Shown piece after piece: positions 12,661 to 24,600 of a stretch of DNA of 33,155 nucleotides. Every line of letters starts with the position of its first letter. Position 1 is the first letter of the stretch. The notes under the pieces were generated by a model. It saw only the letters and a program-made list of their open reading frames with translations, did not search any database and had not been told where the DNA came from. Source of the DNA: Microtetraspora sp. NBRC 16547 (lineage in GTDB: Bacteria > Actinomycetota > Actinomycetes > Streptosporangiales > Streptosporangiaceae); contig NZ_BSSE01000046.1 of the NCBI RefSeq assembly GCF_030268965.1, positions 1 to 33,155 on the forward strand, written 5' to 3'. A program made the translations under genes and the position numbers.

Positions 12661-15600
12661 CGTTGCCCAGCTCCTTGCGGATGAAGTCGAGGATCTCGTC
12701 GGCGGAGGCGGTGCTGAGGCGATCGGCCGCGGTAGATCGGCTCGCGCCGTCTCGTCCAGCGCCGTCTCGTCCAGCACCGTCTCGTCCGGCACCGTCTCGT
12801 CCAGCGCTGGCGCGGTCCCGCCGCAACCGTGCGCTCAGCGTCTCCAGCCGGGCCGACAGCCCGGCCAGCGCCACGTCGTCCGCCGTGGTGTCCCGCAGCG
12901 CCGCCTCCAGCCGGTCCAGGTGCTCGAACGCCTCGGGACGGCCGGGTTCCGGGGTCAGCTCCCTCGCGAGGTACTGCGCCACGGCGGACGGCGTGGGGTG
13001 GTCGAACACGAGCGTGGCGGGCAGGCGCAGACCGGTGGCGGCGCTCAGTCGGTTACGCAGTTCCACCCCGGTGAGCGAGTCGAACCCGGTCTCGCCGAAG
13101 GGCCGCGCCGGGTCCACCGCCCCGGGACCGGCGTGCCCGAGCACGTCGGCGACCTCGTTGCGCACGAGTTCCAGCAGCGCGCGCGGGCGGTCCGCCGCGG
13201 CGACGCCGGCGAGCGTCGTCACCGCGCCGGCTCGCGCCTCCGGAGCCCGGACCAGCCCGCGCAACAGCCGAGGCACCTCGCGGAGCCGGGCGGCCGAGGT
13301 CTCCAGGCGTACGGGGAACAGCACCGCGTCCCCGGCCGCCCATGCGGCGTCGAACAGGTCGAGCCCCTGACTGCTGGACAGCGGCAGCACGCCGCCGCGG
13401 CCGAGCCGGGCCAGGCCGGTACCGTCCAGCCCGCCGGTCATCGTGCTGGCCTCGGCCCAGAGGCCCCAGCCCAGCGACAGCGCGGGCAGCCCGCGCGCCC
13501 TGCGGTGCCGCGCGAGCGCGTCCAGGTAGGAGTTCGCCGCCGCGTAGTTGGCCTGGCCGGCGGTGCCGAGGACGCCCGCCACCGAGGAGAACAGCACGAA
13601 ACTGCGCAGCGGCAGGTGCTCGGTGAGCGCGTGCAGGTGCCAGGCGGCGTCGGCCTTCGGCCGCAGGACCGCGTCGAGCCGCTCAGGCGTCATGGCGGTG
13701 AAGGTGGCGTCGGCCAGGACGCCCGCGACGTGCACCACCGAGGTCAGCGGATGCTCTTCAGGGATCCCGGCGAGGACCGCGGCCAGTTGCCCGCGGTCCG
13801 CGGCGTCGGCGGCCACGATGGTTGCCGACGCGCCCAGCTCGGTGAGCTCGGCCACCAGCTCTCGCGCACCCTCGGCCTGCGGGCCGCGGCGGCTGAGCAG
13901 CGTCAGGTGGCGGGCACCGTGGGTGAGGACCAGGTGACGGGTGACGAGCCGGCCGAGGGTGCCGAACGCGCCCGTGACCAGCACCGTGCCGTCCTCGTCG
14001 AGCAGCGGCCTGCCCTTCGGCCGCGTCTCGGCCCTGGCCAGCACCGGGACGTACGCCGCACCGCCGCGCAGGGCGAGCTGCGCCTCCCCGGTGCTGACGG
14101 CGGCGGGCAGCGCGGCGAGGGAGCGCGGATCGTCGTCGAGATCGGCGAGGACGATCCGTCCGGGATGCTCGGCCTGCGCGGAGCGCAGCATGCCCCACAC
14201 CGCCGCGCCGGCGAGATCGGTGTCCCGCTCTCCTTCGCCGACCTGAACGGCCCAGGACGTGCACAACACGAGGCGGGTGCCGCCCAGCCGGTCGTCGGCC
14301 AGCCAGTCGCGGACCAGGGTCAGGTGCCGGCCGAGCACCTCGTGGACCGGCCCTTGTCCGACCGGCGCCACGACGGCCTCGTACGCGCTCAGCGAGGCCG
14401 GGTCCGTGTGGCGGGGAACCCCCATCGCGGCGGCGAACGCGTCGTCCCCACGTACGGCGGTCACCGGTGCTGGACCTTCGGCCGCGACGGGGTTCCAGGC
14501 CAGCCGGTACAGCGAGTCGGCGCCGACGGCGAGCTGGTCGGGCGAGAACGGCCGCAGGGTCAGCGCCGCGACGGTGAGCACGGGGCGGCCGTTCTCGTCG
14601 TCGGCGGCGAGCGCCACAGTGTCCGGACCCGCCGGGGAGAGCCTGACGCGCAGTGCCCGCGCCCCGCTCCCGTGGACGGTGACGCCGCCCCAGGCGAACG
14701 GCAGCCGCGCGCGGTCGTCGGCGGGAAGCAGCCCGCCGAGGCGGACCGCCTGGGCCGCGGCGTCCAGCAGCGCGGGATGGATCACGAACCGGTCCGGCTC
14801 GTGACCGGCCGCCACCTCGGCGTAGACGTCGTCCCCTGCCCGCCAGGCGCGCCCCAGGCCCTGGAACGCGGGTCCGTAGTCGAACCCGACCTCGGAGGCG
14901 GTGGCGTAGAACTTCTCCAGCTCGACCTCACCGGCGCCCGGCGGCGGCCAGGCGATCGGCGGCCGGCTCCTGGCCGCGGCCTCGCCCGCCAGCGTGCCGG
15001 ACGCGTACCGGGTCCAGGTGGCATCGGCGGGGGCGTCCTCGGCGCGGGCGAAGAGGCGCAGCGCGCGCCGTCCGTCACCGTCGGCGGCGGTGACGCTGAT
15101 CTGCACCTGCACCGCTCCGCCGCGGGGCAGCACCAAGGGCGCCTCGACGGTGAGGTCCTCGACCGCGCAGCCCGTCTCACGGGCGGCGTGCAGGGCCAGG
15201 TCGAGGAACGCGGTGCCGGGCAGCAGCGGCGTGCCGAGCACGGCGTGGTCGGCGAGCCACGGCTGGGCCCGCAGCGAGAGCCTGCCGGTGAACAGCAGCA
15301 TCTCCGGGTCGGCCAGCCGGGTCGCGGCGCCCAGCAACGGGTGCCCTGCCGGGGCGAGGCCGAGCCCAGTGGCCGCGCCGCCGATGGGGATCTCGGGGGC
15401 GTCGAGCCAGAAGCGCTGCCGTTGGAAGGGGTAGGCCGGCAGCGTGATCCGCCCGCCGGTGGCAGGCAGCACGGCGGCCCAGTCCACGGGCACGCCCTGG
15501 ACATGTGCCTCTGCCACGGCGGTCAGCACGCGGTCGAGACCGTCCTCGCCGCGCCTGAGCGTGCCGACGGCGAGCGGCCGGTCTCCGTCCAGCGTGTCGA

Positions 15601-18600
15601 AGGTCTCGGCGAGCGCGGTGGCCAGCACCGGGTGCGGGCTGCACTCGATGAAGACGTCGTGGCCCGCGTCGAGCAGTGCCGTGGTGGCCTTCGCGAACTC
15701 GACCGGCTGCCTGAGGTTGCGGTACCAGTAGCCGGCGTCGAGGCCCGCGGTGTCGAGGGGCGCGCCGGTCACCGTGGAGTAGAACGGGACGTCTCCGGAT
15801 ACTGGGCTGACGGGGGCCAGGAGCCGGCCCAGCTCGTCCTCGATCAGTTCCACATGGGGCGAGTGGGAGGCGTAGTCGACCGCGACCCTCCTGGCCCGGA
15901 CGTCCTGGGCGGCGCAGGCCGCCATGAACTCGCCGAGCGCGCCGGCGTCGCCGGACATCACGGTGGAGGAGGCGCTGTTCACCACCGCGACGGAGATGCG
16001 CCCGTCCCACGGCTCGGCCAGTTCGCGGGCCCGGCTCACCGGGAGGGCCACCGACACCATGCCACCGCGGCCCGACAGGGCCGCCAGCGCCCTGCTACGC
16101 TCCACGACCAGCCTGGCGCCGTCCTCCAGGGACAGCCCGCCGGCCACCACCGCCGCCGCGATCTCACCCTGAGAGTGCCCCACCACCGCCGCGGGCTCGA
16201 CTCCGCAGGATCGCCACACCGCCGCCAGCGACACCATCACCGCCCACAGCGCGGGCTGTACGACATCGACCCGCTCCAGCGCGGCGGCGTCGCCGAGCAC
16301 ATCCGGCAGCCAACAGCCGGTGAAGGGCTCCAAGGCCGCCGCGCACTCAGCCATCCGCTCGGCGAACACCGGGCTGGACGCGATCAGCTCCAGCCCCATC
16401 CCGGCCCACTGCGAGCCCTGCCCGGGGAACACGAACACCACCCGACGGCCCTGCTGTGCGACCCCGGTCACCGCACCGCCGCCGCTCCCGCGCTCGGCGA
16501 TGGCGCTCAGCCCTTCGCGGGAGCCGCCGAGAACGACGGCACGGTGGTCGAACAGCGTACGCGTCAGCAGCGCGCGGCCCACCGCGGCGGCGTCGGTGTC
16601 CGCCAGCGGCATCAGGTTGCGGGCCTGCTCCCGGAGCGCGGGTTCCGACTTGGCCGACAGCACCCACGGCACCACCGGCAGATCCGGCCCGGTCTCCTCG
16701 GGGGGTTGGGGCACCGCCTCCAGAATGACGTGCGCGTTGGTGCCACTGATCCCGAACGAGGACACCGCGGAGCGGCGGGCGCGGATGGTCTCGGGCCAGT
16801 TCCTCGTCTCGGTGAGCAGTTCGACGGCCCCGGCCGACCAGTCGACGTGCGGCGACGGCTCATCGGCGTGCAACGTCTTCGGCAACACCCCATGCCGCAT
16901 CGCCTGCACCATCTTGATCACCCCGGCCACCCCGGCCGCGGCCTGCGTATGCCCGAGATTCGACTTGATCGACCCCAGAAACAACGGCGTCTCACGCCCC
17001 TGCCCGTAGGTGACCAGCAACGCCTGCGCCTCGATCGGATCGCCCAACGGCGTCCCCGTCCCATGCGCCTCCACCACGTCCACATCCACCGTGGACAGAC
17101 CCGCACTCCCGAGCGCCTGACGAATCACCCGCTCCTGCGACGGCCCGTTCGGCGCCGTCAACCCATTCGACGCACCATCGGAATTCACCGCAGAACCACG
17201 CACCACCGCCAGCACCGGATGCCCGTTGCGCCGCGCGTCCGACAACCGCTCCAGCAACAACATCCCCGCGCCCTCGGCCCAGGCCGTGCCGTCCGCGGCG
17301 GCGGCGAACGGCTTGCAGCGCCCGTCGGGGGCCAGCGCGCGCTGGCGGCTGAACTCGACGAAGGAGCCGGGCGTCGCCATCACGGCGACCCCTCCGGCCA
17401 GCGCCAGAGAGCACTCCCCCTGCCGCAGCGCCTGGGCCGCGAGGTGCAGGGCGACCAGCGAGGACGAGCATGCGGTGTCAACCGTGACCGACGGGCCCTC
17501 GAAACCGAACGTGTAGGACACCCGCCCGGACACGACGCTCCCCGAGCCGCCGGTGAACGAGTAGCCTTCGGCCTCCTCGGGCAGCGGTGCCAGCCGTGCG
17601 GTGTAGTCGTGGTACATCGCGCCCGCGAAGACGCCGGTACGGCTCCCGCGCAGCGCGCCCGGGTCGATCCCCGCGTGCTCGAACGCCTCCCAGGACGTCT
17701 CCAGCAGCAGCCGCTGCTGCGGGTCCATCGCGGTCGCCTCGCGCGGGCTGATGCCGAAGAACTCGGCGTCGAACATCCCGGCGTCGTGCAGGAAGCCACC
17801 GCTGGTGGTGTACGTGCGGCCGGGGCGGTCGGGGTCGGCGTCGTACAGCGCCTCGGTGTCCCAGCCACGGTCCGAAGGGAACCCGGTGATCGCGTCGGTG
17901 CCCTCGGCCACCAGCCGCCACAGGTCGTCGGGGGTTCGCACGTCGCCGGGGAACCGGCAGGCCATGCCCACGATCGCGATCGGCTCGCCGTCAGCGGCGG
18001 CCGGTGCAGGGCGCGACTCGGGCGCCGCTGCCCGGGGCGCGCCCAGGTCCGCGCACAGCCGGTCGATCACCGCCTCCGGGCTCGGGTGGTCGAACAGCAA
18101 GGTGGCGGGCAACCGCAGGCCGGTCACGGCGGCCAGCCGGTTGCGCAGTTCCACCGAGGTGAGGGAGTCGAAGCCGATCTCCTTGAACGCCCGGCCAGGT
18201 TCGATGGAGGCCGTGGCCGCCAGTCCCATGACCGCGGCGATCTCGTCGCGCACGAGGGCCGCCACGGCGTCCCTGTCCAGGTTCGCGCCACGCGGAGCCG
18301 CGGTGGCGCCGGTCCTTCCCGCCCGGGGGCGGACGAGCCCGCGCAGCAGGCCGGGCACCGTTCCAGCGGCCCGCAACCCCGCCTCGTCCAGCCTCAGCGG
18401 CACGAGCAGGGCCTCGCCCGAGGCGCGGGCGGCGTCGAACAGCTCGATTCCCTCCCGCGTGGGCAGCGCGCCGACGCCGGTCCTGGCCATCCTCGCCCGG
18501 TCCGCGGCGGCGAGCCCGCCCGCCATGCCCCCATCCGTTTCCCACAGGCCCCACGCCAGCGCCGTGGCGGGAAGTCCCGCGGCCCGCCGGTGGTGCGCCA

Positions 18601-21600
18601 GCGCGTCGAGGAAGGTGTTGGCCGCCGCGTAGTTCGCCTGCCCTGCCGTGCCGAGCAGGCCCGAGACCGAGGAGAACACCGTGAACTCGGCGAGTTCGAG
18701 GTCTCGGGTCAGTTCATGGAGGTTCCAGGCGCCGTCGAGCTTGGCCCGCAGGACGTCGTCGATCCGGTTCGCGTCCAGCGCTTCCACCGGACCGTCGGCC
18801 AGCACACCGGCGGTGTGGATCACGGAGGTCAGCGGACGGTCCGCCGGGATGCCGCCGAGCAGTGTGCGCACGGACTCCCGATCGGCGACGTCGCAGGCGG
18901 CCAGCGTCGCCTCCGTCCCAAGGTCCCGCAGCTCCGCGGCCAGTTCCCCGGCGCCTTCCGCCGCCGGGCCACGGCGGCTGACCAGCAGCAGGTGCCGTGC
19001 GCCTTGCCGGGCCATGGCACGGGCCAGTTCCCTGCCGAGCCCGCCGGTCGCTCCGGTGATCAGGACGGTGCCGTCGGGCTCGCCGGCCCGGGGGCCGCCG
19101 ACCGGAACGGTCGCCCGCGCGAGCCTGGGCACGAGAACCCGGCCGTCGCGGAGCGCCAGCTCCCTCTCGCCGGTCGCGACCGCGGCTGCGATCCCCTCGG
19201 GCGTGGCACCGGTGCCGGTGCCGGCGTCGGCGTCGAGCAGCACGAACCGGCCGGGGTACTCGGTCTGCGCCGAGCGGAGGAGGCCCCACACCGGCGCCTG
19301 GGCCAGGTCCGCCACGTCCTCCCCTGGCAGGACGGCGACCGCCGAGCGGGTCACGAACACCAGCCGGGCGTCCGCGAAGCGGTCACCCGCGAGCCAGGCC
19401 CGGACCAAGCCGAGCACGCGATCGACGGCGGCACGGGCCCGCTCCGGGAGGCCGGGCGCCGCTCCGGTCTCGCACCGCACGGCCACGACGTCCGGCACGG
19501 TCGTCAACCCGGCGAGATCGGCTTCCGGGCCGAGAACGACGCAGGTCAGGCTGGTGGGCGGGGCGGGCACAGGGGTCCAGCCGACGCGGTAGAGGTCGGG
19601 GTGGGTCACGGTGGCCCCCCCGGCGATCCGATCCGCGGAAGCCGGTCGCAGGGCCAGGGCACCGACCGAGGCGATCGGCGCTCCTGACGGGTCGGTGAAG
19701 GACATGGCGACACCGTCGGCGGACGGTGTGTACCGGACGCGGGCGGCGCTCGCGCCGACCGCGTGCAGGGCGACCTCGTGCCAGGAGAACGGGATCCGGC
19801 CTTCAGCGGCGTCCGCCGGGTCGCCGAACGCGACCGCGTGCAGAGCGGCGTCGAGCAGCGCCGGGTGCAGGCCGTAGTGCGCGGCCTCGGCCTGCCGGTG
19901 CTCGGGCAGTACAACCTCGGCGAACAGCTCGTCACCCCGGCGCCACACCTCGCGCAGGCACCGAAACTCGGGACCATAGTCGAAGCCGAGCTCGGCAACG
20001 CGGTCGTAGAGGCCGCCGATGTCCACCGGCTCGGCCCCGTCCGGGGGCCAGGCTCCGGTCTCCGGCGCGGTGGCCGCGGCGGAGGCGGTGGTGGTGGTCG
20101 AGACGGTGGCCGAGACGGCGGCCGTCGCGTTGCGGGTCCACCCGGCGGTCACCGCCGGCGAGTCGGGCCTGGAGGAGACCGCCAGCGCGCGGCGGCCTGA
20201 CTCGTCGGGCACGCCCAACGTCACCTGGACCTGGACGCGACCGTCGGCGGGCAGCACCAGCGGCGCCTCCAGGACCAGCTCGTCCACCCGATCGCACCCG
20301 ACGTGCCCGCCCGCCAGCAGTGCCAGCTCCACGAACGCGCTGCCGGGCAACAGGTTCGCGCCTAGGACGACGTGCTCGGCCAGCCACGGCTGGGTGCGCA
20401 CCGACAGCACTCCGGTGAACAGCGCCTCGCCGGTCCCGGCGACCTCGGCTCCACCGGCGAGCAGCGGGTGGCCGGTCGGGGTCAGGCCGGCGGAGGCGGC
20501 GTCCGCGGGGACCGAGCGCGACGGGAGCCAGTAGCGCTGCCGGTCGAAGGCGTAGGTCGGCAGGCCGGCCAGCAGGTCGGCCCGCAGGTCAGTCCGTGGG
20601 TCGGCTGGCGGCGTGCCGGGGAAGACCGCCGTCCAGTCGGGGTCGATGCCCCGCGCGTACAGGTCGGCGAGCGCGGTGAGCACCGTCGCCGGTTCCGCGC
20701 GGCCGGCACGCAGCGCCGGGAGGAACGCGGTCCCCGTGGCGTCGGGCAGGCAGTCGCGCGCCATCGCGGTCAGCACGCCGTCCGGCCCCAGCTCCAAGAA
20801 CGTCGTGACCCCGGCTCCGGCCAGCCGCTCGACCGCGGCCGAGAAGCGTACGGTGTCCCGGACGTGCCGGACCCAGTGATCCGCGGTGCCGGGGTCGCCG
20901 GAACCGCCGACGACCAGCGGGATCCTGGCCGGGCGGAACGTCACCGTTCCGGTGACTTCCCGGAACCGGTCCAGCATCCCGTCCATGGCCGGGGAGTGGA
21001 AGGCATGACTGACGTTGAGCCGCCGCGTCTTGCGGCCGAGCCCGGCGACATGGGCCTCTATCTCCGCGACCGCGCCGGCGGCGCCCGCGACCACCACCGC
21101 CTGCGGCCCGTTGACCGCCGCCAGGGATACCTCGTCCTCACGGCCGTCCAGCAGCGGCAGTACCTCGCCCTCGGCCGCCTGCAGCGCGACCATCGCGCCA
21201 CCTTCGGGCAGCGCGTCCATCAGCGTGCCGCGAGCGGCGACCAGCCGGGCCGCGTCCGGCAGGTCCAGGATCCCCGCGGCGTGCGCAGCGGCCAGTTCGC
21301 CGACCGAATGCCCGGCGACGAAACCCGGGGCCACGCCCCAGTGCTCGAACAGCCGGAACAGGGCCGTCTCCACCGCGAACAGCGCGGGCTGGGTGTAGGC
21401 GGTGCGGTTCAGCAGGGCCGCCTCCGGAGTACCGTCCGCGGCGAACATCACCTCGCGCAGCGGGCGCGGAAGGTGCGGATCGAGCGCGGCGAACGCGTCG
21501 TCCAGCGCGGCGGCGAACACCGGCAGCGTTGCGTACAGCTCATGGGCCATCCGGGCGCGCTGGGCCCCCTGACCGGTGAACAGGAAGGCTGTCTTTCCGC

Positions 21601-24600
21601 CGGTGACGCGGGCGGTCGCGCTTCCGCGTTCCGCCAGGGACTTCAGCGCGTCGAGGTAGCCGTCACGGTCCGCCGCGACCAGCCCGGCGCGGTACTCGAA
21701 CGCGGTGCGTGCGGCCAGCGTCCCGGCCACCGCGGCGAGGTCGAGTTCAGGATGCTCGGCCAGGTACGCCCACAGCCGCCCCGCCTGCCGGGCCACCGCG
21801 CCGGGTGTCTTCGCCGAAATCACCAGCGGCGCCTGGAGACCACCGCCACCGGCGGTCCCAGCGGCGGTGGGCACTGAGGCGGAGGGCACTGAGGCGGAGG
21901 GCACTGAGGCGGAGGGCGCCTCCTCCAGGATGAGGTGCGCGTTGGTGCCGCTGATGCCGAACGACGACACGGCAGCCCGGCGCGGCCGCCCGCCCTCCGG
22001 CCAGGCCACGGGCTCGGTCAGCAGCCGCATCGCCCCCGACGACCAGTCCACGTGCGGGGTCGGGTTCTCCGCGTGCAGGGTCCGCGGCAGGACGCCGTGG
22101 CGCAGGGCCAGCACCATCTTGAGCACGCCGCCAACCCCGGCGGCGGCCTGCGCGTGTCCGATGTTGGACTTCAGCGAGCCCAGGTATACCGGGGTCTCGC
22201 GGTCCCGCCCGTAGGTCTCCAGCAGGGCACGCGCCTCGATGGGGTCGCCGAGGGTCGTGCCGGTGCCGTGTGCCTCCACCGCGTCCACGTCCGACGTGGA
22301 CAGCCCGGCGTCGGCGAGTGCCTGGCGGATCACCCGTCGCTGCGCGGGCCCGCTCGGCGCGGTCAGGCCGTTAGACGCTCCGTCGGAGTTCACCGCCGAC
22401 CCGCGTACGACGGCCAGCACCGGATGCCCGTTGCGCAGCGCGTCCGAGAGCCGTTCCAGCAGCACCACGGCGGCGCCTTCCGCCCAGCCCGTACCGCCGG
22501 CCTCGGCAGAGAACGCCCTGCACCGGCCGTCGTCGGACAGCCCGCCTTGCTTGGCGAACTCGGCGAACATCCCCGGCCCTGACATCATGGCCACCCCGCC
22601 CGCCAGCGCCATTCCACACTCACCCGCTCGCAGCGCCTGGCACGCGAGGTGCAGGGCCACCAGGGAGGATGAGCACGCGGTGTCCACGGTGACCGCCGGG
22701 CCCTCCAGCCCGAAGGTGTAGGCGACCCGGCCCGAGATGAGGCTCGTCGTGGTGCCGGTGAGCAGATGCCCCTCGAAGCCCTCCGCGGCCTCGGACAGGC
22801 GCGGCCCGTACTCGTGGGAGGTGGCGCCGAGGAAGACGCCGCCGCGATGACCGCGCACGTTCGCCGGCCGGATGCCCGCGCGCTCGAACGCCTCCCACGC
22901 GATCTCCAGCATCAGGCGCTGCTGCGGGTCCATGGCGAGCGCCTCGCGCGGGCTGATCCCGAAGAACGCGGGATCGAACTCCGCCGCGCCGGTCAGGAAA
23001 CCGCCGTCGCGGACGGCGTCGGTGTCCCAGCCCCTGTCGGCCGGCGGCGCGCCGACCGCGTCACGGCCCTCGTCGACCAGCCGCCACAGGTCCTCAGGAG
23101 TGTGAACGTCGCTGGGGAACCGGCAGGCCATGGCGACGATGGCGATCGGCTCGCGACTGGTGGAGGCGGGCGCGGCTTCCCCGGCGTCACCGCGTCTTGC
23201 AAGGTGTCCGGCCATATCGACTCCTGCCGGGTGTCCGGCCACATCGAGTCCTGCCAGGTGTGCGGCCAGTGCCGCGGGCGTCGGCTGCTCGTACAGCAGG
23301 GTCTCGGGCAGCGCGTGGCCCGTCACCTCGGCGAGCCGGTCGCGCAGTTCCAGCCCACCCAGGGAGTCGAGCCCGAGGTCGCGGAACGCCCGCCCGGGAT
23401 CGACATCGTCACCGGCCGGATAGTCAAGAACGGCCGCGACCTCGGCCCTCACCAGCTCCAGCGCGACCGCCTCGGAAAGCGGGCCCGCGGGAGCGTGGGT
23501 CTCCTCGGGGATCGAAGTGCCGGAGGGCATGGGAACACCGCGCCGTTCCCATGCCCTCTCGGACAACCAGTGGCGTCCGCGCTGGAACGCGTAGCCGGGC
23601 AACTCGACGCGGTCGCCGTTCCATGGGGCGAAGACGGCCGCCCAGTCGATGTCGCGGCCCGAGGTGTGCAGGCCCGCCAGGGCCCGCAGGACCGCGGCGA
23701 CCTCGGGACGGCCGCCGCGCTGCGCCGGCACGGCGGCGGCCGGTCCTGTGACGGTGGCGCGAACCTGCTCGACAAGCACACCGGTGGGGCCGACCTCGAC
23801 GAAGTCGGTGACCTCGGCGGCCTCCAGCGTCTGGACAGCCTCGGCGAACCGCACGGCCTCGCGGGCCTGCCGCACCCAGTAGCCGGCGTCGCGTAGTTCG
23901 TCGTCCGCGATCCGCCCGGTCAGCGTGGACACCAGCGGTATCGCCGGACTCCGGTACGAGACCTCCCGCGCCACCGCGCCGAACTCGCGCAGCATGGGAT
24001 CGATCAGCGCGGAGTGGAACGCGTGGCTGACCCGGAGCCGCTTGGTGCGGTGCCCGCCTCCGGCGAGCGCGTCCGCCGTGGCGAGCACCGCGTCCTCCCC
24101 GCCCGAGAGCACCACCGACGCGGGCCCGTTGACCGCCGCGATCGAGACCTCCGGGCTCAGGTACGGCAGGACGTCCGCCTCGGCCGCGTCGACGGCGACC
24201 ATCGCGCCGCCGCGCGGAAGCGCCTGCATCAAGGAGCCGCGCGCCGCGACCAGGCGTGCCGCGTCCGCGAGCGAGAACACCCCCGCCACGTGGGCCGCGG
24301 CCAGCTCACCGACCGAATGCCCCACGACGAAGTCCGGGCGGGCCCCGGCGGTTTCGAGCAGGCGGAACAGGGCCACCTCGAACGCGAACAGCCCAGCCTG
24401 GGTGTAGACGGTCTCCGCGAGCACGTCCTCGGCCTCGGGCGACTCCGCGGCGAGCACAACCTCCTTCAGCGGGCGGGGGAGGAGGCCGTCGAGCGCGGCG
24501 CACACGGCGTCGAACTCGTGCGCGAACGCCGGGAAGGCCGCGGCGAGTTCCCTGCCCATGCCGAGCCGCTGGCTGCCCTGGCCGCTGAACAGGAAGGCGA

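Noticed and set aside
12661-12792. Upstream start for the second PKS gene at 12792
   Set aside because: The added residues (DET repeats and Pro/Ser runs) are the 15-bp minisatellite read in another frame. ATG 12660 begins a proper docking helix with a short gene overlap.
12536-19687. Very long plus-strand open frame (over 2300 codons) opposite the first PKS gene
   Set aside because: It is a GC-bias shadow: rich in Arg, Gly, His and Gln, with no domain, while the opposite strand encodes continuous PKS domains with catalytic motifs. The same applies to 6071-9850, 9733-12123 and 4370-6034.
12653-20500. Enoylreductase in modules 1 or 2
   Set aside because: Between DH and KR there is only the KR structural subdomain. 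The single nucleotide-binding motif in each module is immediately upstream of the KR catalytic Tyr region.
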